Positions 1-6,901 of a DNA stretch of 64,000 bases are shown here, piece after piece. This stretch comes from Acidobacteriota bacterium. GTDB taxonomy: Bacteria > Acidobacteriota > Terriglobia > Terriglobales > SCQP01. The notes under the pieces are model-generated. The model worked only from the letters and a program-made list of their open reading frames with translations. It searched no databases and was not told where the DNA came from. Within the stretch, counting starts at the first letter, position 1; every line of letters starts with the position of its first letter. The translations under genes were made by a program, and so were the position numbers. The stretch spans positions 248,001-312,000 of the forward strand of contig SCQP01000014.1 in assembly GCA_004299485.1 (NCBI GenBank), read 5' to 3'.

Positions 1-1836
1 GGCGAGATAACCGGGACTGCGAAGCTGACCGGCAGCGAGACCCGCCATTTGCCGCTGGGTGACCGTAAAAGCGCGCGCGGGCATCGCCGGATGCAGCTCG
101 TTGTCGGCCAGCAATTGCAGACCACGATCAAAATGCGAGGCCAGCACTTGCAGGGAGAAAGAGGTGCCGGCGGATTCGTTGGCGCCGATTTCGTCGAGCG
201 CCTTTTGGTAGGCCAGGCGGTCGAGGGTGGTGGTGCCGTAGGTGAACAAGCCATCGACGATCTCACCGATGCCCTTTTGATGGGGCGGCGACTCGAGATT
301 GGATTCGCTGCGGATGTCGCCGAAGATGCTCACAGTGTCGTTGATCTTTTCCGGCTGGATGATGAGCTTCAGGCCGTTGCTCAGCGTGGTGACCACGGGA
401 TGGGTGGTGGGTGCGGGGGCGGTGAGCTGGAACAGGGTGGCCGAAGCCCACTTGGGCAGCGTCACCGTCTTGACGGTCTTGGGGGTAAACGATTCGGCGC
501 CGCCGAAGGAGGCGTGGGAGAGCGGTTTGCCCGAGGGTTGCGGCACGAGCAGCGCCTGAATTGCGTGCGCGGGCTGCAGATACTTTTTGGCGACGGCGTT
601 CACCTGTGTAACGGTGACTTTCTGGATGGCGTCGAGATCGTCCTGAGGCGAGTTGCGGCCCTCAATAGCGACCGCTTGCGACCACGCATCGGCCAGGCCG
701 CTGATGGAATTTTTATTCAACTCGGCAGCGAGCAGCTCGTCACGCTTGGCGGCTTCGACCAGACTGGGATCGACACCGTTTTTAACGTCGGCGGCAAGGA
801 TGGCCTGCATTTCCTGCAGCAGCGTGTCGCCGCCCTGCGAGCCGGGATAGGCGGCAAAGGCCATGCCGACGCTGGCCTGCGCCTGCGGAATCATCTCGAA
901 GGTCGCAAACAGGGCCTTGCCTTGCGGGACCAGGCCAAACAATGCGGCGCGCTGGCTGGCGAGCACATCCGCGAGCACGTCGGCGGCAGCGTAGTCGGGC
1001 GAAGAGGTGCCGGGCATGCGAAAAGCAACGTAGGCTGCGCCATAGGGGAAATCGCTGGTGAGATGGAGGGTGGCGGGGGTCACGGGCTGCAGATGAATGA
1101 CCGGGCGCGCCGGCAATTTCTTCGCGGGAATCGAAGTGAAGAGCGATTTGACCTGAGCCAGGGTCGCGGCCGGATCCAGATCGCCGGCAATGACCAGGAC
1201 GGCATTGTTGGGGGCGTACCAGTCGCGGTAAAACTTCTGCATCATGACTGCGGTGGTTTTATCGAAGCTGGGGCGGGTGCCCAGGCCGGAGTTCTCGAGC
1301 GGCGTACCCTTGTACATCGCCTTCAAGAGCTGGAGATAAAACTTGTAGCTCGGGTTGGAGTGATCGGCGGCAACCTCCTGCTCGATGGCGCCGCGCTCCT
1401 GCTCCCATTGCGCCTGGGAGTCGTCCACCGCGTTCATACGCGCCGCGGCAATGTGCAGCGCCAGGCTGACATCCTCCGCGGGAACGGTGAAGAAGTATTG
1501 GGTTACCGTCTGCTGGGTATCCGCGTTGAAGTTGCCGCCCATGGCGGCGGTGATTTCGCTGAGCTGGTCCTTGGTCAGGCCGGGACTGCCGCGGAACATC
1601 ATGTGTTCCTGCGCGTGGGCAAGGCCGGGAAAGCCGGCTGGGGTCTCGTTGGAGCCCACCTGATAATTGACCATGGTAGTTACCACAGGCGCGAGCGTGT
1701 TGCGCACGATGATGACGCGCAGGCCGTTGGAGAGCCGGGCGCGGAGAACGCCGCCAGGTGCTTGCGCCAGAAGACTCGCCGATCCCATTGCCACGGCAAC
1801 GGCCACGAGCAGGACAGCCAATCGTGAGTTCCGCAT
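1..1836 (-). CDS. M16 family zinc metallopeptidase (pitrilysin-like), secreted, 3' end cut by window edge
   Basis: This is a two-half M16 peptidase that probably acts in the periplasm. Residues 1-25 form a hydrophobic signal peptide ending in SLLAQ. The inverted zinc motif HxxEH appears as HAQEH at residues 74-78, followed by MMFRG as in active M16 enzymes. A second M16-like half begins near residue 490 (LSNGLKLIIQPE) but has no HxxEH, which fits the fused type where only the N-terminal half is catalytic. The reading frame is open to the first base of the window, so the C-terminus is missing. The ATG was chosen because it gives a clean signal peptide and has a TATAAT box 6 nt upstream. LhgO lies just upstream in the same direction. 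Confidence 0.93.
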   Translation of the reverse strand, partial: MRNSRLAVLLVAVAVAMGSASLLAQAPGGVLRARLSNGLRVIIVRNTLAPVVTTMVNYQVGSNETPAGFPGLAHAQEHMMFRGSPGLTKDQLSEITAAMGGNFNADTQQTVTQYFFTVPAEDVSLALHIAAARMNAVDDSQAQWEQERGAIEQEVAADHSNPSYKFYLQLLKAMYKGTPLENSGLGTRPSFDKTTAVMMQKFYRDWYAPNNAVLVIAGDLDPAATLAQVKSLFTSIPAKKLPARPVIHLQPVTPATLHLTSDFPYGAAYVAFRMPGTSSPDYAAADVLADVLASQRAALFGLVPQGKALFATFEMIPQAQASVGMAFAAYPGSQGGDTLLQEMQAILAADVKNGVDPSLVEAAKRDELLAAELNKNSISGLADAWSQAVAIEGRNSPQDDLDAIQKVTVTQVNAVAKKYLQPAHAIQALLVPQPSGKPLSHASFGGAESFTPKTVKTVTLPKWASATLFQLTAPAPTTHPVVTTLSNGLKLIIQPEKINDTVSIFGDIRSESNLESPPHQKGIGEIVDGLFTYGTTTLDRLAYQKALDEIGANESAGTSFSLQVLASHFDRGLQLLADNELHPAMPARAFTVTQRQMAGLAAGQLRSPGYLA

Positions 1837-1842
1837 TTAGAG

Positions 1843-1848
1843 ATTATA
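1843..1848 (-). promoter_or_regulatory. -10 box (TATAAT) of the M16 peptidase gene, leaderless arrangement
   Basis: On the minus strand TATAAT is followed by six bases (CTCTAA) and then the ATG. A transcript starting at the usual distance from the -10 box would begin at the start codon, so this looks like a leaderless mRNA. No convincing -35 hexamer or Shine-Dalgarno sequence is visible. Confidence 0.55.
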
Positions 1849-1865
1849 GGCGGCTCGCGCGCGTT

Positions 1866-3074
1866 TCAGTTTCGGGTTTCGAGCAAGGCGGCGAGATAGC
1901 CGGCGATGGCCAGCGAGGCGGTAGCGGCGGGTGAAGGGACATTGATGACGTGGGTAAAAAGGCCGTCGCGCAGGACATGAAAATCATCCAGAAGTTTGCC
2001 GTTGCGCAGGACGACCTGGGCGCGGACGCCGGCACCGCCAGGGCCAACATCGGCGTCGCGCAGTTCCGGCACGAGCACCCGCAAAGCACGGATATAAGCA
2101 CGGCGATGGAGTGAGCGGTATTGCTCGCCTAAGCCCTTGCGCCAGTAGCGCGCCGCCATGGCCCAGAAACCGGTGTAACCGGCCATGGCGGCCAGGTCGG
2201 CGAAGCTGAAATCGGTGCGACGGTAGCCTTCGCGCTTCCAGGCGAGGACGGCACTGGGCCCGGCTTCGACGCCGCCGTGCACGCGGGGGGTGAAATGGAC
2301 GCCGAGAAACGGAAAGCGGGGATCGGGCACGGGATAGACCAAACCGTGGAGGAGCGCCGCTGCGGGGGGACGCAGCGAGTAATATTCGCCGCGAAAAGGG
2401 AGAATGCGGAATTCGTGGCGTGCGGCAGCGCTGCCGGCGAGTGAGGCAATGCGATCGGCGAACAGACCGGCGCAGTTGATCACCTGGCGGGCGCGCAGCT
2501 CGCTGCGGACAGTCTTGACGACTACGGCGGCGCCCTCGCGGCCGAAACCGCGCACCGCCGAGGCGAGATGCACTTCCCCGCCCTGCTGCTGAATGTCTGC
2601 GACGTAGCTGCGGGCCACTTCGGCGTAGTCCACAATGCCGGTGACGGGAACATGTAACGCAGCGAGGCCACGCACGTGCGGCTCGATTTCGGCCAGTTCC
2701 GCGACGCCCAGCCAGCGCAACCCCTCGACGCCGTTTTCGCGGCCGCGGCGCTCGACCTCGCGCAGGCGCGGCAGCTCGGCGGCGCAGGTGGCCACGATCA
2801 CCTTGCCGGGAATTTGCAGGGCGAGGCCACGCTCGCGGCAGTACGCCACCATGGCGCGGGCGCCGGTTACGCAGAGACGGGCTTTGAGCGAACCGGGGCG
2901 GTAATAGACGCCGGAGTGAATGACGCCGCTGTTGTGGCCGGTTTGATGTGCGGCAACGGAGGGCTCTTTTTCGAGCACGGCCAGCCGCAGACCGGGCGCG
3001 CGGCGCAACAGTTCACGCCCCAGCGCGAGGCCGACGATGCCGGCGCCTACGATGACGATTTCGAATTCTTCCAA
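1866..3074 (-). CDS. lhgO: L-2-hydroxyglutarate oxidase / FAD-dependent oxidoreductase
   Basis: This DAO-family flavoprotein is likely to oxidise L-2-hydroxyglutarate to 2-oxoglutarate and pass electrons to the quinone pool. The N-terminus carries the FAD-binding dinucleotide fold (IVGAGIVGLALGREL, about residues 8-22). The family signature HQTGHNSGVIHSG follows at about 43-55, and the C-terminal part contains the VGPGGAGVRAQ block that is characteristic of LhgO/YgaF. Length 402 aa is normal. The start is TTG; no ATG lies nearby and the frame needs these residues for the FAD fold. It overlaps the 3' end of the upstream SDR gene by 28 bp, so the two are probably cotranscribed. Confidence 0.9.
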   Translation of the reverse strand: MEEFEIVIVGAGIVGLALGRELLRRAPGLRLAVLEKEPSVAAHQTGHNSGVIHSGVYYRPGSLKARLCVTGARAMVAYCRERGLALQIPGKVIVATCAAELPRLREVERRGRENGVEGLRWLGVAELAEIEPHVRGLAALHVPVTGIVDYAEVARSYVADIQQQGGEVHLASAVRGFGREGAAVVVKTVRSELRARQVINCAGLFADRIASLAGSAAARHEFRILPFRGEYYSLRPPAAALLHGLVYPVPDPRFPFLGVHFTPRVHGGVEAGPSAVLAWKREGYRRTDFSFADLAAMAGYTGFWAMAARYWRKGLGEQYRSLHRRAYIRALRVLVPELRDADVGPGGAGVRAQVVLRNGKLLDDFHVLRDGLFTHVINVPSPAATASLAIAGYLAALLETRN

Positions 3075-3823
3075 GCTCCGACCACTTTACCAGCGAAATG
3101 GGTCACGGTGGTGCGCGGCAGCAGTCGTTCGAGGGCGCTGAGCGCCGCCGCTCGCGGCTGGCAAATCACCACAGCTTTGCGCTGGCGCAGGCCGCGCAGG
3201 GCCAGCGCGGCGACAGCTTCGGCGGATTGCAGGCCGGGGGGCAGGGGCGAGTGCGAGGCTGCAAAAAAATTGGTTCGCGTCGGGCCTGGGCACAGTGCCA
3301 TGACGTGGATGCCCGAGCCGCGCAGCTCTTCGCGCAGCGCCAGGCTGAAATGCAGCAGGAAGACTTTGGTCGCCGCATAGGTCGCCATGTAGGGCACCGG
3401 CTGGAGCGCCGCGGTGGAGGCCACGTTCAGAATGGCGCCGCGACCGGCGCGCAGCATCTGCGGGAGCAAGCCGTGGGTGAGGGCAATGGTGGCTTCAAGA
3501 TTCAAGCGCACCTGTTCGAGCTCGCGCTCCCCGGGCAGCAGGGTGAATTCGCCAAAGCTGCCCACGCCGGCGTTGTTGACCAGCAGCGTCAGCGGCAGAT
3601 TCGCCGCGGCGGCGGTGACCTGCCCGGCGCCGCCCTGCGCCAGATCGGCGCAGACTATCCGCACTTCCCCGCCACTCTTCTGCAGGTGTTCGCGCTGACT
3701 CTCAAGGTCGGCGGCGCTGCGCGCCGTCAGCAGCAAGTCGTAGCCGGCGCGGGCCAGGGCGGCGGCCAGCGCGGCGCCAATGCCGCGGCTAGCGCCGGTC
3801 ACCAGCGCGAAGCCCCGGTTCAT
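3047..3823 (-). CDS. SDR family NAD(P)-dependent oxidoreductase
   Basis: A classical short-chain dehydrogenase of unknown substrate. Visible motifs are the nucleotide-binding TGASRGIG (residues 10-17), NNAG (83-86), and the catalytic Ser136 with YAATK (149-153). The PGPTRT segment after the active site is typical of the family. The ATG at MNRGFALVTG was preferred over one 24 nt upstream, because that upstream stretch lies in a dispersed repeat. The gene sits between msrA and lhgO in a co-directional run and overlaps lhgO. Confidence 0.9.
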   Translation of the reverse strand: MNRGFALVTGASRGIGAALAAALARAGYDLLLTARSAADLESQREHLQKSGGEVRIVCADLAQGGAGQVTAAAANLPLTLLVNNAGVGSFGEFTLLPGERELEQVRLNLEATIALTHGLLPQMLRAGRGAILNVASTAALQPVPYMATYAATKVFLLHFSLALREELRGSGIHVMALCPGPTRTNFFAASHSPLPPGLQSAEAVAALALRGLRQRKAVVICQPRAAALSALERLLPRTTVTHFAGKVVGAWKNSKSSS

Positions 3824-3833
3824 GCGCGCAGGA

Positions 3834-3907
3834 GGGGCTGGGGTCACGAGGCCCCCAGCCCTGCTGAGCGCAAGCGGGTCGCCCCGCGGGGCCGCGCACC
3901 AGTCATC
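3834..3907 (-). repeat. Dispersed repeat family R, copy 1 (between msrA and the SDR gene)
   Basis: Read on the minus strand it begins GATGACTGGTGCGCGG at the msrA stop codon and ends in a palindrome, GGGCTGGGGG...CCCCAGCCCC. The same layout (start box, ACCCGCTTG, palindrome) recurs near 10.3, 17.8 and 63.2 kb. It may form an RNA hairpin between the two genes. Confidence 0.7.
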
Positions 3908-4382
3908 GACTGGGCATGTGGCAGGCTGCCATGCCGTTTTTCTCGAGATACTGCTGGTGGTATTCCTCGGCGCGATAAAAGGGCGCGGCGGGCGTGATCG
4001 TGGTCACGACGGGCCGATGCAGCGCGCCGCTTGTCTCCAGCGCTTGCTTCGAAGCGCGGGCGGCGGCCTCCTGCGCGGGGGTGAGATAGAAGATTGCGGA
4101 ACGATACTGGCTGCCCACGTCCGGTCCCTGGCGATCGAGCGTGGTGGGATCATGGTTCTCCCAAAACACGTCCAGCAGTTTTTCGTAGCTGACCACACCG
4201 GGATCGAATTCCACTTCGACGGTTTCGGCGTGGCCGGTGCGATTGCTGCATACCTGCTTATAGGTCGGATCGACGGTGCTCCCGCCGGAATAACCCACCG
4301 TGGTGGCGGTCACGCCGGGCAGGTGGCGGAAGGCGGCCTCAGAACCCCAAAAACAGCCCATGGCAAAGCGTGCTTTATCCAT
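3903..4382 (-). CDS. msrA: Peptide-methionine (S)-S-oxide reductase MsrA
   Basis: MsrA reduces the S epimer of methionine sulfoxide in oxidised proteins. The catalytic motif GCFWG is at residues 9-13 with Cys10 as the nucleophile. The family blocks [17 protein letters not shown] and [10 protein letters not shown] are all present. At 159 aa this is a compact single-domain MsrA. It starts 9 nt after the stop codon of the AhpD-like selenoprotein candidate and continues the same operon, so the two probably act together in oxidative repair. Confidence 0.95.
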   Translation of the reverse strand: MDKARFAMGCFWGSEAAFRHLPGVTATTVGYSGGSTVDPTYKQVCSNRTGHAETVEVEFDPGVVSYEKLLDVFWENHDPTTLDRQGPDVGSQYRSAIFYLTPAQEAAARASKQALETSGALHRPVVTTITPAAPFYRAEEYHQQYLEKNGMAACHMPSR

Positions 4383-4391
4383 AGGAAAAGT

Positions 4392-4928
4392 TTACCTCTG
4401 CCCCGGCTTAGTGGGTTCCATCTGCAGGACGTTGTTGAAGCGGTTGAAGTAGTTGAAGGTACCGATGACGGCAGCCAATTCAATGATGGAGCCTTCGTCG
4501 AAATGGCGCCGCAGGATGGCATAGAGTTCGTCGTCCACGGCGTTGGAGTCGCGGGTCATGCGTTCGGCGAAGCGCAAGGCGACGCGCGTGGGTTCGTCGA
4601 TTTCGGCGAGCTGCTCGAAGCGCTCCAACCGGTCGAGAGTTTCCTGATTCCAGCCCTGCCGCCTTGCCAAGGCGGAATGTGAAGCCAGTCAATAATGGCA
4701 GTCGTTGATTTGCGAGACGCGAACCGCGAGCAGCTCCTTCAGCTTGACCGCAACCGAACCTTCGCCCATCACCACGCGGAAATGCGCCAGCAGGGTGCGC
4801 AGCAACTCCGGACGGTAGGCCACGGTGCGGAACATGTTGGGCACGTTGCCGCGCTGGGCGTATATTTCCTCCAGCAGAGGGCGCACCTCGGGCGCGGTGG
4901 CCTCGGTCTTCAGGGGATCAATGCGCAT
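4392..4928 (-). CDS. AhpD-like / carboxymuconolactone decarboxylase family protein, candidate selenoprotein (CxxU)
   Basis: The frame is interrupted by a single in-frame UGA at codon 80 (minus strand 4691-4689), giving 178 aa when it is read through. The UGA replaces the second Cys of the AhpD motif C-x-x-C-x3-H: the sequence reads NDCHY-U-LASH, with Cys77, U80 and His84. Both sides of the UGA are good CMD-family sequence, with GNVPNMFRTVAYRPELL before it and VIGTFNYFNRFNNVLQ near the end. A perfect hairpin follows the UGA and a tRNA-Sec gene is in the window, so selenocysteine insertion is the best reading. The ATG at MRIDPL has GAGG 6 nt upstream and overlaps the STAS stop by 11 bp. The expected role is a thiol/selenol peroxidase or disulfide reductase. 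AhpD-like selenoproteins are known from other bacteria. A point mutation or sequencing error is the alternative. Confidence 0.87.
4659..4691 (-). promoter_or_regulatory. Candidate bacterial SECIS element with its UGA codon
   Basis: On the minus strand the UGA is followed by 13 nt and then a perfect 7-bp stem, CCGCCUU pairing with AAGGCGG, closed by the loop GGC. The UGA-to-loop distance is 20 nt and the first loop base is G. Both values fit the published bacterial SECIS model (loop 16-37 nt from UGA, small loop, G in the first two loop positions). The hairpin lies inside the coding sequence, as expected for bacteria. Confidence 0.8.
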
Positions 4929-5295
4929 TCGAAGCCTCAGCAGACTCGCCGGGCGCAGCAAACGCCGCGATGGCACGCGCCTCGTCATCCTGGACGTCAA
5001 AGACGGTGAAGAGCTTGGTAATTTTCAGCAGATCGTGCACTTTGCGGGTCAAATGCAACAGCTTCAGATCGCCACCACTTTTGCGCACCAGACTGAAGCC
5101 GCTCACGAGTTCGCCCAGGCCGGAGCTATCAATGTAGCTGACCTCGGCCAGGTTCAGCAGAATCTGGGTTTCGCCCCTGGCGAGCAGATCGCGGAGGGTC
5201 TCGCGCAAGAGCGTGGCTCCATCCCCGAGCGTTATACGGCCAGCCAGGTCGACCACGGTTACCGAATCAATGCGGCGGCAGGTCACTTTCATCAT
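4918..5295 (-). CDS. STAS-domain anti-sigma factor antagonist (SpoIIAA/RsbV-like)
   Basis: A single STAS domain of 125 aa. The signature around the phosphorylatable serine, SYIDSSGLGELV, is at about residues 52-63, and the domain starts with VTVVDLAGRITLGDG. In known systems the unphosphorylated antagonist binds an RsbW-type kinase and frees a sigma factor or other client. The gene directly follows an RsbW-like kinase gene and overlaps the AhpD-like selenoprotein candidate, so a partner switch may be coexpressed with redox repair functions. No cognate sigma factor is visible nearby. Confidence 0.92.
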   Translation of the reverse strand: MMKVTCRRIDSVTVVDLAGRITLGDGATLLRETLRDLLARGETQILLNLAEVSYIDSSGLGELVSGFSLVRKSGGDLKLLHLTRKVHDLLKITKLFTVFDVQDDEARAIAAFAAPGESAEASNAH

Positions 5296-5341
5296 GAACC
5301 ATTGCGGCAGGCGGGGCGGCGCTGCGCGTCCTCCTCTTCGA

Positions 5342-5866
5342 TTATGAACGACCCGCGTGAGGAGGTTGCAGCGGCGGCGCCTGCCGGTGCTTGATCAGGC
5401 GGACCGAGGTGCCATGGTGGTCGGGCTTGACGTCGACTTGATCCATAAACGCCCGAGCCAGGAAGATGCCGCGGCCGGACTGCCGCAGGAGGTTCTCGGG
5501 TGCGAGAGGATCGGCAATGCGGCCGAGATCAAAGCCCGCGCCCTGATCACGGATACTGACCACTAACTCGCCCGGTGAGATCTCAAACTCGATGGTGACT
5601 TTCTTGGCGCGATCGTAGGCGTTGCCATGCATGACGGCGTTGACAGTGATTTCGCGCACCGCCATGGCGATGCGGTGCCGCTCGCCTTCGTCGAAGCCGG
5701 CGCGGGCGGCGACGCGCTCGGCGGCGGCCTCGGCCTGATCGACGCTCTCGATCCTGCTCTCCAAAGTTATCGCTTGGTGTTGTGCCCCGCTCACCACATC
5801 AGCCTTCTCTCGGTTGGCCGATTCCTTTGCCGCGTCCTGTTTGCGCCGCAATCTTGCCCCCGTCAT
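5342..5866 (-). CDS. RsbW-like anti-sigma factor / HATPase_c serine kinase
   Basis: A GHKL-fold ATPase of the anti-sigma regulatory factor type. The N box EITVNAVMHGN is at about 70-80, the G1 box IRDQGAGFD at about 111-119, and the glycine-rich RQSGRGIFLARAFMD lid at about 133-147. It would phosphorylate the STAS protein encoded 46 nt downstream. The N-terminal 25 residues are basic and poorly conserved, so the true start could be slightly further in. No sigma factor gene is adjacent. Confidence 0.9.
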   Translation of the reverse strand: MTGARLRRKQDAAKESANREKADVVSGAQHQAITLESRIESVDQAEAAAERVAARAGFDEGERHRIAMAVREITVNAVMHGNAYDRAKKVTIEFEISPGELVVSIRDQGAGFDLGRIADPLAPENLLRQSGRGIFLARAFMDQVDVKPDHHGTSVRLIKHRQAPPLQPPHAGRS

Positions 5867-5902
5867 GGAACCGTCTCAACATGGCATGCCTGAGGCAAGC
5901 TG

Positions 5903-6901
5903 TCAAGCGAACGGTGCCGGAAAAGTCGTCCCGAGGGTGGGAAACTGGCGCTCGGCGAGCCAGGTGAGCACGGCGGACCACTCGCGACGCGTCCAATCCC
6001 GTTCAGCGGGACCACGGGATTGCAGGCCGAATCCCAACTCCCACAGCAACCGCCGCGCCAGGAACAGATACAGGGCATAGCGAGCGGTAGCGGCATCATA
6101 GCCGGCGCGCTGCGACCAGGCGAGGAGGTTCTGCTGCGCCCGGCCGGGCCGGAATAGCACGGCCGGCCAGGACTGCACGCGGGAGAGCGGGCGCTGGGTG
6201 CGGCCGGCGGGCATTTGCGTCATCCAGGTGAGCAGGTCATCGAGGGCGGAGCCGGCGCCGAAGCCACTCCAGTCGATGACGCCGACGGAATCGGAGCGGG
6301 CGTCCCACAGGACGTTGCCGGGCCAAAAATCGCCATGGATCGCTACCGCCCGGAGGGAGGGTCCGGGGGTGGCAAAAAACTGCGGCACCCAAGCCAGCAG
6401 CGGCGTCAGTTTGGGATCGGTTTGCAGGGCTTGGGTGGCGCAGGAGGCGGTGTCTGCGCCGACTTTCGCCAGAGTGGGAAGCGATAGCGGCAGCGAGCAC
6501 GCACTCTCCTGAAACCGTTCGAGCCAGCGCTGTGCCAATTGCATGGGGCGCGGAAACGGGGCCTGGGGCGAGCCGTTCCAGCGGCAGTGGATGCGCTGCC
6601 CGCCAACCGCGGATTGCACCAGACACGCCGAGGCCGCATCGCCCGCGCCGGTGTGGCGGAAGGCGAGCAAGCTGGGCAGCGTGAGTTCCGCGGCCAGCGG
6701 CGCCAGCAGGCTGAGGGCGCGCGCTTCGGCCTCCAGCCGGCGGCAGGCCGCCGGGCCGTAGGCGGTTTTGGCGAGCCAGCGGAGGCGGCGATCACCGCTG
6801 GGGGCGAAGGCGGCGATCAGGGCTCCGCCATCCAAGGGAAACTGGGCGAGCACGGGAGGCACCGCTGCCGCCTGGAGGCGTTCACGAAGCAATTCATGCA
6901 T
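5903..6901 (-). CDS. Aminoglycoside/choline-kinase-like phosphotransferase
   Basis: An APH-fold kinase. The catalytic loop HGDFWPGNVLWD and the metal-binding VGVIDWSGFG are both visible in the C-terminal half. The substrate is unknown. The start at MHELLRERLQ was chosen because its ATG overlaps the stop of the upstream methyltransferase gene by 8 bp (ATGCATGA), and the residues upstream are low-complexity frame extension. It is the last gene of an operon with a dehydrogenase, an adenylation enzyme and a GNAT/methyltransferase fusion, so it may phosphorylate the product or an intermediate of that pathway rather than confer antibiotic resistance. Confidence 0.82.
   Translation of the reverse strand: MHELLRERLQAAAVPPVLAQFPLDGGALIAAFAPSGDRRLRWLAKTAYGPAACRRLEAEARALSLLAPLAAELTLPSLLAFRHTGAGDAASACLVQSAVGGQRIHCRWNGSPQAPFPRPMQLAQRWLERFQESACSLPLSLPTLAKVGADTASCATQALQTDPKLTPLLAWVPQFFATPGPSLRAVAIHGDFWPGNVLWDARSDSVGVIDWSGFGAGSALDDLLTWMTQMPAGRTQRPLSRVQSWPAVLFRPGRAQQNLLAWSQRAGYDAATARYALYLFLARRLLWELGFGLQSRGPAERDWTRREWSAVLTWLAERQFPTLGTTFPAPFA

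Noticed and set aside
49-1827. Plus-strand ORF of 592 aa over the M16 gene
   Set aside because: It is the exact antisense of an M16 peptidase with signal peptide and HxxEH motif; high GC leaves the opposite frame open.
4389-4394. TAAACT box 6 nt before msrA as a separate promoter
   Set aside because: It overlaps the stop codon of the upstream gene within a tight operon, so it may be chance; it was not counted among the leaderless cases.
4392-5000. Frameshift or pseudogene reading of the AhpD-like gene
   Set aside because: Both halves are in the same frame, so there is no frameshift. The stop is UGA at a catalytic Cys with a SECIS-like hairpin and a tRNA-Sec exists, so selenocysteine explains it better.
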